Shown: positions 9,046 through 19,809, numbered from the stretch's first letter. The stretch is DNA of 64,000 bases from Marine Group III euryarchaeote CG-Epi1 (GCA_001875345.1 MIZA01000020.1:1-64000), one strand, 5' to 3'. The notes: a model not told the origin generated them from the letters alone. Made by a program: numbers and translations.

Positions 9046-10143
9046 TTATTCTTCGGATGCAACAGATACATCATCCACTCTTCCACGGATACTGTCGTGA
9101 ACCAATAAACCAATAAATTGCAAAATTAGCCCACTAAGAATGTAAGTGACATTCTCTGAGTTGAAATTGTCTTTAACGAATATGTCATCGACAATTTCCA
9201 CGATTCCTGCGAAAATAAGGCCCATACTTGCAACTGTAAAAATGAATCTAACTATATTGATATTGAAAACTCCGTCGCGCAAATAAGTATCAATTGTGCG
9301 TGCAACTTCAATAATAACTAATGCAAATAGAAATAGTAAAAGAACACCATCTAAAGACAGAAATGCAAGAACCATTCCTAAAATTCCTCCACCAACATTA
9401 GCAGCTTCTTGCATTTGGTCAAGACCTCTAGTAAGGCCAACTATCATCATCAAAGCTGCAATTAGCCAAGCATAGGAATAGAGAGGAACTCTTTCACTTG
9501 TAACTGTTAGTAAATCTGTGTAGAACTTTTTAATTGCCTCTTCCCAACCTGCAACTTTAACTAACAAATACCCTCCTAATATTACCCAAATAGCCCCTGA
9601 AGCTATCTCAGAAGATCCTAGTAAACTGGCTAAACCCCAAGCTAAAGCTATCAGTGCCATGGGAAGTATGAACTGCCTTTGAATTTTAGGATCTTCCATC
9701 TTGTGGACTATAGTGTACAGAGTATCTTCAATCGGCCTTGATTGCTGAACGACAACCATTCTAGTAGAGTCAATACGAAGACGTGAACGTATGATAGGTT
9801 CTAGCTCCCTATCTTCAGCACCATCGCTAACAAGAATTGCTCTTTTAGCTCCAGTTTTAGAAATCACTTGGTCAAGCGTGTTAGCTATCTTCATGTCAGA
9901 TTTCGTACCGACTCTGACATCTCCACAAATTGTAACTACTTCAACCTTTTTACCTTTTTCAAGCAACTGATCATATGTTTTTATAGCTGCGAGCATTGTG
10001 TTAGTATCACTTTCTTCAGGGTCAGAGAGTCCCAATTCGAGACTGGCTCTAATATTAGCTTCTCGACCTAAAACAGGACTTCGAATCCCTGTCTTCCTAC
10101 CCAAATCATTGTCCCGATCAATGGCAATAACGAGTAGACTCAT
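9046..10143 (-). CDS. DUF373 family membrane protein
   Basis: N-terminal AIDRDNDLGRKTGIRSPVLGR and multi-TM C-terminus typical of archaeal DUF373. Confidence 0.85.
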   Translation of the reverse strand: MSLLVIAIDRDNDLGRKTGIRSPVLGREANIRASLELGLSDPEESDTNTMLAAIKTYDQLLEKGKKVEVVTICGDVRVGTKSDMKIANTLDQVISKTGAKRAILVSDGAEDRELEPIIRSRLRIDSTRMVVVQQSRPIEDTLYTIVHKMEDPKIQRQFILPMALIALAWGLASLLGSSEIASGAIWVILGGYLLVKVAGWEEAIKKFYTDLLTVTSERVPLYSYAWLIAALMMIVGLTRGLDQMQEAANVGGGILGMVLAFLSLDGVLLLFLFALVIIEVARTIDTYLRDGVFNINIVRFIFTVASMGLIFAGIVEIVDDIFVKDNFNSENVTYILSGLILQFIGLLVHDSIRGRVDDVSVASEE

Positions 10144-10191
10144 ACCAGTTATGTAATTACTCAGTATATTAATGTTACTTTGAGACGATTC

Positions 10192-10199
10192 TTTAAATA
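10192..10199 (+). promoter_or_regulatory. putative TATA box (TTTAAATA) of the S6e-aIF2gamma operon
   Basis: TTTAAATA 36 nt upstream of the ATG; GAGGAG Shine-Dalgarno-like element between. Confidence 0.6.
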
Positions 10200-10219
10200 T
10201 TAGCGTTTGTGCGCTAATA
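10198..10219. repeat. inverted repeat TATTAGCG-tttgtg-CGCTAATA between TATA box and start codon
   Basis: perfect 8-bp arms read directly, 6-nt spacer. Confidence 0.85.
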
Positions 10220-10234
10220 CAACTGAGGAGTTAA

Positions 10235-10624
10235 ATGGCAGAATTCAAAACAGTTATAGCTGACCCGAAAGAAAAGAAAGCTTACCAAAAAGTTCTTGCA
10301 GAAGATAAATCTAACGCTCTTGTTGGAAAATCTGTAGGTGAAGAAATTGACGGAATTTTCTTGGACTTACCTGGATATCGCTTAAAAATAACCGGAGGAT
10401 CAGATAATTCTGGTGTCCCGCTTAGAGGAGATATCGATGGAAATCAGAGACGAAAGATTTTAATGAGAAAATCGGTAGGTTTTCATCCTGTTAGAGACGG
10501 TCAAAGACGCAGGAAGTTGATACGAGGAAGAAATTTGAACAGTGAAGTTTCACAAATTAATCTAAAGGTTATTGAATATGGTCCAAAATCCATAGAGGAG
10601 TTACTACAGCCAGAGGAGGCTTAA
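10235..10624 (+). CDS. rps6e: 30S ribosomal protein S6e
   Basis: GEEIDGIFLDLPGYRLKITGGSDNSGVPLRGDIDG and operon context with aIF2gamma. Confidence 0.95.
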   Translation: MAEFKTVIADPKEKKAYQKVLAEDKSNALVGKSVGEEIDGIFLDLPGYRLKITGGSDNSGVPLRGDIDGNQRRKILMRKSVGFHPVRDGQRRRKLIRGRNLNSEVSQINLKVIEYGPKSIEELLQPEEA

Positions 10625-10625
10625 T

Positions 10626-11846
10626 TTGAGCACTGCCCCCCAAGCCGAAATAAATATCGGAATGGTAGGGCATGTAGATCACGGAAAAACCACCCTTACA
10701 CAAGCACTTACCGGGAAATGGACCGATCAACATAGTGAAGAATTAAAGAGAGGAATCTCTATTAAGTTAGGATATGCCGATGCTGAGTTTTATAAAGTTA
10801 CTGAAAAAAAGAATGTAACTTATACTTCCGAACCAAATTTAAAGAATTATGAAAATGCAAAAAGTGAGCACCTAAGAACAGTTAGCTTTGTAGATGCTCC
10901 CGGTCACGAAACACTGATGGCTGTAATGCTAAGTGGAGCTGCAATAATGGATGCTGCAATTTTGATTATCGCGGCAAACGAGAAATGCCCACAACCACAA
11001 ACTAGAGAGCATCTTTCAGCTCTCGAAATAATGGGCTTCGATAAATTCATAGTTGTTCAAAGTAAGATTGACATATGTACTAAAGAAAGAGCTCTCGAAT
11101 CTTACAAGGAAATTAAAGAATTTTTGAAAGGTTCACTTCTAGAAGATGCGCCTATTGTTCCTGTATCTGCTCACCATAACAAGAACATTGACCTATTAAT
11201 TGAAGTTATCGAAACTCTTTTTCCAACTCCAGACAAAAATACAGACGATGACTTTCAAATGGATATAGCACGCTCATTTGATATTAATAAACCCGGAACA
11301 CTCCCTAAAAATATAAAAGGTGGAATTTTGGGAGGCACCATCAAAAAAGGTAAAATTAATATTGGTGATAGTATAGAAATAAGGCCAGGAAGAAATACAA
11401 AGAAAGGATTAGAGCCAATAAAAACGAAAGTAACTACACTTCATAGCGGTACTTCAAGAAAAGAAATCAAGCCAGGCGGACTTGTAGCCATTGGAACTAG
11501 TCTAGATCCTTCTATTACTAAATCCGATTCATTACTAGGCAATGTTATTGGTAAGCCAGAAACTTTACCTCCTGTTTGGGAACGATTTAACGTAAATGCC
11601 ACATTGTTAGAGAGAGTTGTCGGAACTAAGAACGTTAAAGACATGGACGAAATAAAAACAAAAGAACCATTAATGATTACAGTAGGTACGCGTACTACTG
11701 TTGGAGTTCCCGTCACTGTAAAGGATAACATAGTCGACATCAAATTAACAATACCTGTTTGTGCACCTGTAGGCCAAAGAATAGCTCTGAGCAGAAGAGC
11801 GGATGGTAAATGGCATCTGATAGGTTACGGTATTATTGAAGAATGA
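10626..11846 (+). CDS. eif2g: translation initiation factor aIF2 gamma subunit (TTG start)
   Basis: GMVGHVDHGKTTLTQALTGKWTDQHSEELKRGISIKLGYADAE; DAPGHETLMAVMLSGAAIMDAAILIIAANE. Confidence 0.97.
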   Translation: MSTAPQAEINIGMVGHVDHGKTTLTQALTGKWTDQHSEELKRGISIKLGYADAEFYKVTEKKNVTYTSEPNLKNYENAKSEHLRTVSFVDAPGHETLMAVMLSGAAIMDAAILIIAANEKCPQPQTREHLSALEIMGFDKFIVVQSKIDICTKERALESYKEIKEFLKGSLLEDAPIVPVSAHHNKNIDLLIEVIETLFPTPDKNTDDDFQMDIARSFDINKPGTLPKNIKGGILGGTIKKGKINIGDSIEIRPGRNTKKGLEPIKTKVTTLHSGTSRKEIKPGGLVAIGTSLDPSITKSDSLLGNVIGKPETLPPVWERFNVNATLLERVVGTKNVKDMDEIKTKEPLMITVGTRTTVGVPVTVKDNIVDIKLTIPVCAPVGQRIALSRRADGKWHLIGYGIIEE

Positions 11847-12199
11847 AAATTGTATTGCCAGACACAAACATAATTCTTTGGACATTTAACGGAGGCATAG
11901 ACTTTAGAGAGGCTATAGCACGCGTTGCACCGGACTATGAAATAAAAATACCAACGTGTGTTATTAATGAATTAAAGAAACTGAAAACTAAACAAAGTAT
12001 TGCAGCTCTAGCATTCTGCTCCAAAATTAAATCAATAGACATAGGAGTAGGGTATGCTGATGATTTACTGATAGAATCTGCAAAAAAAGGTTATTTAATT
12101 GCTACAAATGATAAAGAAATTTTACTGAGCTTAAAAAAAAATGGCATTAAAGCACTTAGAATTAGAGAAAAAAATAAATTAATAATGATGGAGAATTAA
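11843..12199 (+). CDS. PIN-domain protein (Fcf1/VapC-like)
   Basis: LPDTNIILW, PTCVINELKKL, ADDLLIESA, ATNDKEI acidic motifs; 4-nt overlap with aIF2gamma. Confidence 0.85.
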   Translation: MKIVLPDTNIILWTFNGGIDFREAIARVAPDYEIKIPTCVINELKKLKTKQSIAALAFCSKIKSIDIGVGYADDLLIESAKKGYLIATNDKEILLSLKKNGIKALRIREKNKLIMMEN

Positions 12200-12200
12200 T

Positions 12201-13283
12201 ATGAAAAAAAATCTTTTCCCTGAAAAGCCAACCTCACAATTCACGATTGAACAAATATCACAAAGAAATGAAATACTAAGCGAAGAAGTTAAGCATATTA
12301 CATTTGATGATATAAAAAATTCTTCTCAATTAATAGAAGCCTTTAGCAAAAGTAGTTTTCAAGCTCGTCAAATCGGAACTGGTGCAAAACTTTACAAAAA
12401 GGAACTTGAAGGGAAAACAACAATAATATGGTCTTTAGCTGGAAGCATATTTAGTGCTGGATTACGCCAACTAGTTATAGACTCAGTACGAAAAAATTTA
12501 GTAGACTGCTTGGTTTGCACAGGTGCTTTGTTTGAGCAAGATATGCTTGAAGCGCTGGGTTACAAGCATTATGTACTAAATGAACAAGTTGAGGATAGAA
12601 AACTTCAAAATTTAATGATTGACAGAATATACGACCATGTTTTAGATGAACTAGAGTTACAGCATGTAGATTTAACATATAAAAAAATTGCAAAAGAAAT
12701 GAAACCCGGAAATTACTCAAGTAGAGAATTTATGTACATTTGTGGTCGATGGTTGTCCAGGGCTGAAGATTCACAAGATAGCGTAATGCAATCTGCATAT
12801 GAGATGAATGTACCCATTTTTATTCCTGCTATTAACGATTGCTCAATAGGAATTGGCCTTGCCATGAATCAAGTTGAAGAAGAAAATAGTGTAAGTATCG
12901 ATTCAATCAAGGATTTGAGAGAAATTGCTATGATGAAAAACATTTCTGGAGATTCAGGATTAGTGATAGTAGGCGGTGGAGTACCGAAAAATTATTCGCA
13001 GGACTCTGTTGTTATGGCTGAAATGCTTGGGTACAGCGTTAAGAAGCATAATTTTGGAATTCAAATTAGTACTGCAGATCCAAGAGACGGAGGTTTATCT
13101 GGATCTACACTAAAAGAGGCCATATCTTGGGGTAAAAATGACAGTCATATGGATGAGGTAATGATCTGGGGAGAAGCTTCTGTTTACTTTCCATTATTGC
13201 TATCCTATATTCAAAATATAAATAGAAAAGGTAAAAAAGAGTTAAATAAACACATCAATACAAACATGTTGCAGGACCAATAA
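12201..13283 (+). CDS. dys: deoxyhypusine synthase
   Basis: SGDSGLVIVGGGVPKNY; ISTADPRDGGLSGSTLKEAISWGK; length. Confidence 0.92.
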   Translation: MKKNLFPEKPTSQFTIEQISQRNEILSEEVKHITFDDIKNSSQLIEAFSKSSFQARQIGTGAKLYKKELEGKTTIIWSLAGSIFSAGLRQLVIDSVRKNLVDCLVCTGALFEQDMLEALGYKHYVLNEQVEDRKLQNLMIDRIYDHVLDELELQHVDLTYKKIAKEMKPGNYSSREFMYICGRWLSRAEDSQDSVMQSAYEMNVPIFIPAINDCSIGIGLAMNQVEEENSVSIDSIKDLREIAMMKNISGDSGLVIVGGGVPKNYSQDSVVMAEMLGYSVKKHNFGIQISTADPRDGGLSGSTLKEAISWGKNDSHMDEVMIWGEASVYFPLLLSYIQNINRKGKKELNKHINTNMLQDQ

Positions 13284-13285
13284 TA

Positions 13286-15946
13286 ATGGAAAAAGGATAT
13301 CGACAACAGTTACCGGATAGAGACCCACAAGAAACTGAAGAGTGGATTGAGTCAATAGCCGCTATAATAGACCTCAAGGGTGAAGAAAGAGCAAGATATC
13401 TTTTACAAACATTAATTAGAGAAGCTAGAACTAGAAATATCTCAATACCGTTGTTAACAAATAGTCCATATGTCAATACTATTCCTCCTGAATCCGAATC
13501 TGAATACCCTGGTGATGAAGCTATAGAAAAGAAGATAAGAAGAATTATTAGGTGGAATGCAGCGATGATGGTTTCAAAGGCAAATAAAAATTTTGCCGGA
13601 CTTGGAGGTCATATCTCTACATATGCATCTGCTGCAAGCTTGTATGAGGTTGGATTTAACCATTTTTTTAAGGGAAAGGAAAATGGAATTGGAGATTTCA
13701 TTTACTATCAAGGTCATTCCTCCCCAGGAATATATTCAAGAGCTTTTTTGGAAGGAAGACTTACAAAAGAACAGCTTAATCACTTTAGAAGAGAAGCATT
13801 TACTGATGGGTTATCTAGTTATCCACATCCAAGATTAATGCCAGACTTTTGGGAATTTCCCACAGTCTCAATGGGACTAGGACCTACAAATGCTATATAC
13901 CATGCAAGATTCCTACGTTACTTACACGAGAGGGGGATTGCCGACACATCCAAAAGCAGAGTATGGGCCTTCTTAGGCGACGGTGAATGTGATGAACCTG
14001 AAACTCTACATGCCTTACACTTAGCTCACAGAGAAAAATTAGATAATTTAACATTTGTAATCAATTGTAACTTACAAAGATTAGATGGTCCCGTAAGAGG
14101 AAATGGGAAAATAGTTCAAGAGCTTGAGGCAATCTTTAGAGGTTCTGGTTGGAATGTACTTAAAGTTCTTTGGGGGAGAGACTGGGACGAACTATTGCAG
14201 AAAGATGAAATGGGACATCTACTGCGTAAAATGGAAAATACTGTGGATGGAGATTTTCAAAATTTAGCAGCCTCAACTGGAGATTACATAAGAGAAAACT
14301 TTTTTGGACCAGAAGATGAGCTAAAAAAATTAGTTAAGCATTTAGATGACAAAGCATTAACTAAATTGAGAAGAGGAGGCCACGATTCAGTGAAGCTATT
14401 CTCTGCTTACAATGAAGCTACAAAACACATTGGACAGCCCTCAGTAATTCTAGCTAAAACCGTGAAAGGGTGGGCTCTGGGGAAGGGATTTGAAGCACGT
14501 AATATGACTCACCAAAAGAAATCACTGGAAAAATCTGACTGGGCATATTTTAGAGATTTGCTAGAAATTCCATTTACAGATTCTGAACTTGAAGAAATGC
14601 CTTACTACAAACCATCTTCTGACAGTGAAGAAATAAAATACCTCAGAGATAGACGTAACGCGTTAGGCGGCTATTTACCAACAAGAAAAAGTACATACAG
14701 CGGATTTCATATGCCTAAAGATAGTGCTTTTACTGAATTCGACAAAGGAACACCGAAGGAACAAGAGGTTTCGACCACGATGGCATTTGTAAGACTACTT
14801 AGAAACCTTATGAAAGATGACAAGATTGGTAACCTGATAGTTCCTATAGTACCCGACGAAGCCAGAACTTTTGGAATGGAAGCTTTGTTTACAGAATTCA
14901 AAATATACAATGCACAAGGCCAAATTTACACTCCAGTTGATTCTCAATTATTATTAAGTTATAAAGAATCTGAAAGCGGCCAAATTTTAGAAGAAGGAAT
15001 ATCTGAAGCTGGCGCAATGAGTAGCTTTACTGCTGCAGGTATGGCTTATTCAACAGTTGGTAAGCCTACTATACCATTCTACATTTACTATTCAATGTTT
15101 GGATTTCAAAGAGTTGGTGATCAAATATGGTGCGCAGCAGATTCTAGAACTAAAGGTTTTTTATTGGGAGCTACGGCAGGAAGGACGACGTTAAACGGAG
15201 AGGGACTTCAGCACCAAGATGGACACAGTCTTCTAACATCCACCACAGTACCAAATTGTCTATCATATGATGCAGCTTTCGCATACGAGATTGGAATAAT
15301 CGTTAAAGAAGGTTTAAGAAGAATGTATGATAATAATGAAGATATTTTTTACTACTTAACTCTCTATAATGAAAATTACCAAATGCCAGCTATTCCAAAG
15401 AATTGTGAAGAGGGTGTTTTGAAAGGAATATACAAATTTAAGGGTTCGTCAGAGGCACAAGTTAGGCTGATAGGTAGTGGACCGATAATGCGACAAGTTT
15501 TGAAAGCTGAGAAAATTTTGAACGATTTAGGAATTAATTGTGATATATGGAGTGCCACAAGCTTTGGTGGTCTCCGAAGAGAAGCGATTGAATGTGAAAG
15601 ATGGAATAATTTAAATCCAATGAAAAAAGCCAAAATACCTTACATAACTAAGGTTATGAAAAATAAGGAAATGACCACTGTTGCAGCTACTGACCATATG
15701 AAAGCTGTACCTGATATGATAAGAAGTTGGATCCCTGGAAAATATACAACACTTGGAACTGATGGTTTTGGAAGAAGCGATACTAGAGAAAATTTGAGAA
15801 AATATTTTGAAATAGATGATCAATACATTGCCGCCGCTGCAATTAGTTCTCTTCTTCGTGAAGGGAAAATAAGTAAAAGTAAGGCTGAAAAAGCTATGGA
15901 AAATCTGAATGTCAATCCAGATGCTCCGGAACCCTCACGTAACTAA
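13286..15946 (+). CDS. aceE: pyruvate dehydrogenase E1 component, homodimeric (AceE) type
   Basis: 886 aa; WAFLGDGECDEPETLHALHLAHREKLDNLTFVINCNLQRLDGPVRGNGKIVQELE; GLGGHISTYASAASLYEVGFNHFF. Confidence 0.96.
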   Translation: MEKGYRQQLPDRDPQETEEWIESIAAIIDLKGEERARYLLQTLIREARTRNISIPLLTNSPYVNTIPPESESEYPGDEAIEKKIRRIIRWNAAMMVSKANKNFAGLGGHISTYASAASLYEVGFNHFFKGKENGIGDFIYYQGHSSPGIYSRAFLEGRLTKEQLNHFRREAFTDGLSSYPHPRLMPDFWEFPTVSMGLGPTNAIYHARFLRYLHERGIADTSKSRVWAFLGDGECDEPETLHALHLAHREKLDNLTFVINCNLQRLDGPVRGNGKIVQELEAIFRGSGWNVLKVLWGRDWDELLQKDEMGHLLRKMENTVDGDFQNLAASTGDYIRENFFGPEDELKKLVKHLDDKALTKLRRGGHDSVKLFSAYNEATKHIGQPSVILAKTVKGWALGKGFEARNMTHQKKSLEKSDWAYFRDLLEIPFTDSELEEMPYYKPSSDSEEIKYLRDRRNALGGYLPTRKSTYSGFHMPKDSAFTEFDKGTPKEQEVSTTMAFVRLLRNLMKDDKIGNLIVPIVPDEARTFGMEALFTEFKIYNAQGQIYTPVDSQLLLSYKESESGQILEEGISEAGAMSSFTAAGMAYSTVGKPTIPFYIYYSMFGFQRVGDQIWCAADSRTKGFLLGATAGRTTLNGEGLQHQDGHSLLTSTTVPNCLSYDAAFAYEIGIIVKEGLRRMYDNNEDIFYYLTLYNENYQMPAIPKNCEEGVLKGIYKFKGSSEAQVRLIGSGPIMRQVLKAEKILNDLGINCDIWSATSFGGLRREAIECERWNNLNPMKKAKIPYITKVMKNKEMTTVAATDHMKAVPDMIRSWIPGKYTTLGTDGFGRSDTRENLRKYFEIDDQYIAAAAISSLLREGKISKSKAEKAMENLNVNPDAPEPSRN

Positions 15947-15948
15947 TT

Positions 15949-17595
15949 TTACATCATTCCTGGGCCCATTCCGCCCATGCCATCGCTACCGTCAGGCTCA
16001 GGACCTTCTGGTTGCTTTGACGCAATAACATCATCAATTCTCAAAATCATTGTAGCTACATCTGTAGCGCTGCTCACAGCTTGTGTCTTAACTCTCAAAG
16101 GTTCGACTACGTTTCTTGATTGCATGTTAACAACTTTTCCTGAAAATGCATCTAGACCGGCATGTTGATTGCGCCCCTTTTTTGTATGTGATTTTCTTAA
16201 TCCCATTAATGTATCAATTACATCTAATCCTGCATTTTCAGCCAAGGTACTTGGAACAACTTCAATCGCATTGGCAAAAGCCTCGATTGCCATTTGCTCT
16301 CGACCGCCGACTCTAGGAGCAAACTTTCTCAATTTCAAAGCTAACTCAATTTCTGCAGCCCCTCCTCCAGTAACAATTTTGCCGTCCTTAAATACTAAAG
16401 AAACAACACCAATTGCATCGTCAAGATTTCGCTCAATTTCATCAGCCACATGTTCGCTTCCGGCCCTAACCAAAATACTGACAGCTTTAGGATTTTTACA
16501 ATCGGTTACAAAGGTCATATCGTCATCTCCTATTTTCCTAACTTCGACCAAACCTGCAAAACCAAGATCTTTCTTGCTCATTGAATCAATATTAGATATA
16601 ACTCTACCACCCGTTGCCTTAGACAATGCGTCAATATCCGATTTCTTAGCACGTCTAATGGCCATAATGTTATTTTTAGCAAGGAAATGTTGAGCCAGAT
16701 CATCAATACCCTTTTGACAAATCAAAACATTAGCTCCTGATTTTGAAATCGTGTCAACCATCTTCTTGATAGTAGATTCTTCTTGGTCCAAAAACGCCTG
16801 AATCTGGGAAGGGTCGTTAATTTGAATTTTAGATTCAATTTCAGTCTTTTTAATTTCTAGAGGTGCGTCAATCAGAGCCACCTTGGCTTTCTTAACATTT
16901 CTAGGCATGTCTGTATGAACTGGTTCTTTATCCATTATTATCCCTGAAACTTGCTCAGTATCTGCAATAGAACCTCCTTGCTTTTTCTGAATTTTAATGT
17001 TAGACCTATCAACCTCAACACGATTTTTATCTTTATTCTCTGCAACAGCCTTAATCGAATTTACAGTTAAATCTGCCAAAAAATCTGCGTTAGCTTCAGA
17101 GGATTTACCAGTCATTGAAGTTATAGCAATTGATTTCAATGTCTTAACATCGGAGCGACTAACTTTTCTAGAGATTTTGTCTAGAAGCTCCAGGGATTCA
17201 TTAGAGGCTCTTCGATAACCATTCGATATAGCCGTTGGATGAACTCCCTTATCCATTAATTCTTCAGCGTTTTTCAAAAGTTCACCTGCAAGAATAACTG
17301 CAGTAGTAGTTCCATCACCACATTCAGAGTCTTGTGTTTTAGCAATCTCAACAATCATTTTAGCTGCAGGATGTTGAACTTCCACTTCTTTCAAGATAGT
17401 AACTCCGTCATTAGTTATTATCACATCACCCATAGAATCAACTAGCATTTTGTCCATACCCTTAGGACCTAGTGTGGATCTAACTGCTTCTGCAATAGCT
17501 TTAGCTGCTGCAATATTATTCTGTGTGGCTTTTTTTCCGCTATCTCTTTGAGTTCCTTCTTTCAGAATGACTACTGGTGAATTTCCTGGTAACAT
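15949..17595 (-). CDS. thsA: thermosome subunit (group II chaperonin)
   Basis: [57 protein letters not shown] tail. Confidence 0.98.
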   Translation of the reverse strand: MLPGNSPVVILKEGTQRDSGKKATQNNIAAAKAIAEAVRSTLGPKGMDKMLVDSMGDVIITNDGVTILKEVEVQHPAAKMIVEIAKTQDSECGDGTTTAVILAGELLKNAEELMDKGVHPTAISNGYRRASNESLELLDKISRKVSRSDVKTLKSIAITSMTGKSSEANADFLADLTVNSIKAVAENKDKNRVEVDRSNIKIQKKQGGSIADTEQVSGIIMDKEPVHTDMPRNVKKAKVALIDAPLEIKKTEIESKIQINDPSQIQAFLDQEESTIKKMVDTISKSGANVLICQKGIDDLAQHFLAKNNIMAIRRAKKSDIDALSKATGGRVISNIDSMSKKDLGFAGLVEVRKIGDDDMTFVTDCKNPKAVSILVRAGSEHVADEIERNLDDAIGVVSLVFKDGKIVTGGGAAEIELALKLRKFAPRVGGREQMAIEAFANAIEVVPSTLAENAGLDVIDTLMGLRKSHTKKGRNQHAGLDAFSGKVVNMQSRNVVEPLRVKTQAVSSATDVATMILRIDDVIASKQPEGPEPDGSDGMGGMGPGMM

Positions 17596-17648
17596 TTATA
17601 TCTTCACACGAGTCAAGAGACGAATATATAAAAATACGTTCAAAAAAA

Positions 17649-18425
17649 CTAAAGAACTTCGAAAAAAGCTAGTGAAAGCAGAACTGAAATTGAAATTGAA
17701 GCTAAATTAACTCCATTATTTGTTAAAATTCCTCTATTCTGTAACGTTGCACCAAGAAAAGAATCAATTACACTACCAAAAAAACCAAAAAATACAGAAA
17801 TAAAAAGATAATTTAATTCAATTGATGCAGAAAAGGCGTGATTTTCTTCAATTAACACAAGAAAACCAGCATAAGCTAGCATGGAAATTGACACTGATGA
17901 CAGAAAAGATGCTGTCAAACCTTCGAAAGAAATGCCTCCATCGACTCCGGGTTCAACCACTTTACCAGGATTGGTAATCAAAACAGGAGATGGAGAAAGA
18001 ACACCTATTTCACTAGCCATGGTATCTGCGCTTGCAGCAGCCATGGAAGTCGTGAAAGCCACCAAAGCCTGTTCAGGGGAAAGAAGTCCAAAACTATATG
18101 CTAAGGCAATAAGAGGCGGCAATATTCCATTTGAAATCACATTTGAACCGCCACGGGTACCTTCATCACTTTCCTCTACACCTAGAGCTTTTTTGTAAAC
18201 TATAGCGAATCTAGTAGCTAAAAAGGAACTTCCAACAAATAGAAGGAGAATTAAGAGCCAACTCCAATGTCCAAAAACACCAGAAATAAAGCAAATCAAA
18301 AATGCAAGGACAGAACCTCCTTTATCTAAAACTTTAGAGAAATTAGCATAAAAGGCCAAAGAAAAACTTACAATTACTATAAACAAAATAGTAAAAGTGC
18401 TTGGAAGAACTAAGTCTTCAATCAA
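17649..18425 (-). CDS. DUF92 family membrane protein (VTE6/phytyl-phosphate kinase-like)
   Basis: LDKGGSVLAFLI...GTRGGSNVISNGILPPLIAL...SMAAASADTMASEIGVLS motifs of DUF92. Confidence 0.82.
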   Translation of the reverse strand: MIEDLVLPSTFTILFIVIVSFSLAFYANFSKVLDKGGSVLAFLICFISGVFGHWSWLLILLLFVGSSFLATRFAIVYKKALGVEESDEGTRGGSNVISNGILPPLIALAYSFGLLSPEQALVAFTTSMAAASADTMASEIGVLSPSPVLITNPGKVVEPGVDGGISFEGLTASFLSSVSISMLAYAGFLVLIEENHAFSASIELNYLFISVFFGFFGSVIDSFLGATLQNRGILTNNGVNLASISISVLLSLAFFEVL

Positions 18426-19809
18426 TAAACTTTTCTACAGATTTATCAAAATAGTTTTTAAATTCACTCTTTATTTCCATTAATCTATTACTATCCGTAG
18501 CCTCTACAAACATACGTATTACTGGTTGAGTATTTGATGGTCTCAACAAGACCCAACCACCTTCGAGCCAAATTTTGACTCCATCAATTGTTTCAACTTT
18601 ATATCCCATATCGGTAAATGTTTTCTCAAGATCTTCGTTTACATTAAATTTTATAGAATCGGGACACTTGAATTTTAATTCTTCATATGGATATGATGGA
18701 ATTTCATTAGAAAAATCTCCAAGAGTTTTAGATGAATTGTTTATAAATTCTGCCAATTTCAAGCTGAATATAATTGGATCATCAAATATGAATTCTGTCA
18801 AACCTGGTGCAAAAAAGTGAGCGGAAATCTCCATAGCGATTGCTGCATTATGCTTTTTCAATTCCTCACAAACGAAAACATCCCCTACTCGTATCCAAAT
18901 TAGCTCTCCTCCAATCTTAGGAATTTCCTTCTCTAAAATCATAGAACAAGGTACACCAGCAAGTACCTTGTTTGAATCTGGAGTTATCAGGCTTTTCGAA
19001 ACTATAATACCTATTTTTTCAGCTGAAACTGGATTTGATTTTTCATCAATAAACACACACCGATCTGCATCTCCATCAAAGGCAACTGCAAAATCAAATT
19101 TACCATTGTTCATAACTTCAATTAAATCCCCTAGATTCTTTGGAGCAGGCTCAGATGGCCTGTTAGGAAAAGTACCATCAGGAGTATTGTTAATGCTGAA
19201 AGTTTCAGCACCCAACCTCTCAAAAATCTTATCGACTACGACACAGCCAACTCCATTACCTGGATCTAAAGCAACCTTAATGCCTGTCAAATTTCCAACC
19301 TTAGTTGAAACGAATCTCATGTAATCCTCTAAAACTTCTTCAGATGATAAATCACTAATTGTTCCGTTATCATATTCAATTAATTTTTCTTCGAAAAATA
19401 TTCTTTTAATTTCTACGTTTCCTTCAGTGAAGCCAGTTCCATCAGGATGTCGAAACCTTATCCCATTATATTCTGCAGGGTTGTGGCTTGCAGTTATGTA
19501 AACTCCGGCAACATATTCCTCTGAATTAAGATTAGATTTCCATGTGAAATAGTTTGCAACGGGAATTGGAACCATGCCAATAATATCTACATCAAAACCA
19601 GCCCTAGAAACTCCTTTTGAGACTGCCATCTGCAGTTCCGGAGAACTTACTCTCGCGTCACAGCCAATAGAGATTTTTCCACCATTGTACTGTTTTCTCA
19701 AAAAATTACCGAAAGCTAAGCCTACTCTCTCACCAATTTCTGCGTCCAATTCTTCACCATAAACGCCTCGGATGTCGTATGCACGAAATATGTCTTCAGT
19801 AGCTTTCAT
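18418..19809 (-). CDS. phosphomannomutase/phosphoglucomutase family
   Basis: FRAYDIRGVYGEEL; GVYITASHNPAEYNGIRF; FAVAFDGDADRCVFID; LLRPSNTQPVIRMFVEA; internal Met at 19809 preferred. Confidence 0.92.
   Translation of the reverse strand: MKATEDIFRAYDIRGVYGEELDAEIGERVGLAFGNFLRKQYNGGKISIGCDARVSSPELQMAVSKGVSRAGFDVDIIGMVPIPVANYFTWKSNLNSEEYVAGVYITASHNPAEYNGIRFRHPDGTGFTEGNVEIKRIFFEEKLIEYDNGTISDLSSEEVLEDYMRFVSTKVGNLTGIKVALDPGNGVGCVVVDKIFERLGAETFSINNTPDGTFPNRPSEPAPKNLGDLIEVMNNGKFDFAVAFDGDADRCVFIDEKSNPVSAEKIGIIVSKSLITPDSNKVLAGVPCSMILEKEIPKIGGELIWIRVGDVFVCEELKKHNAAIAMEISAHFFAPGLTEFIFDDPIIFSLKLAEFINNSSKTLGDFSNEIPSYPYEELKFKCPDSIKFNVNEDLEKTFTDMGYKVETIDGVKIWLEGGWVLLRPSNTQPVIRMFVEATDSNRLMEIKSEFKNYFDKSVEKFID

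Noticed and set aside
16169-16693. 174-aa plus-strand ORF inside the thermosome gene
   Set aside because: Antisense to a clear thermosome CDS, Ser/Pro/Ala-rich low-complexity translation, no recognisable domain; typical shadow ORF.
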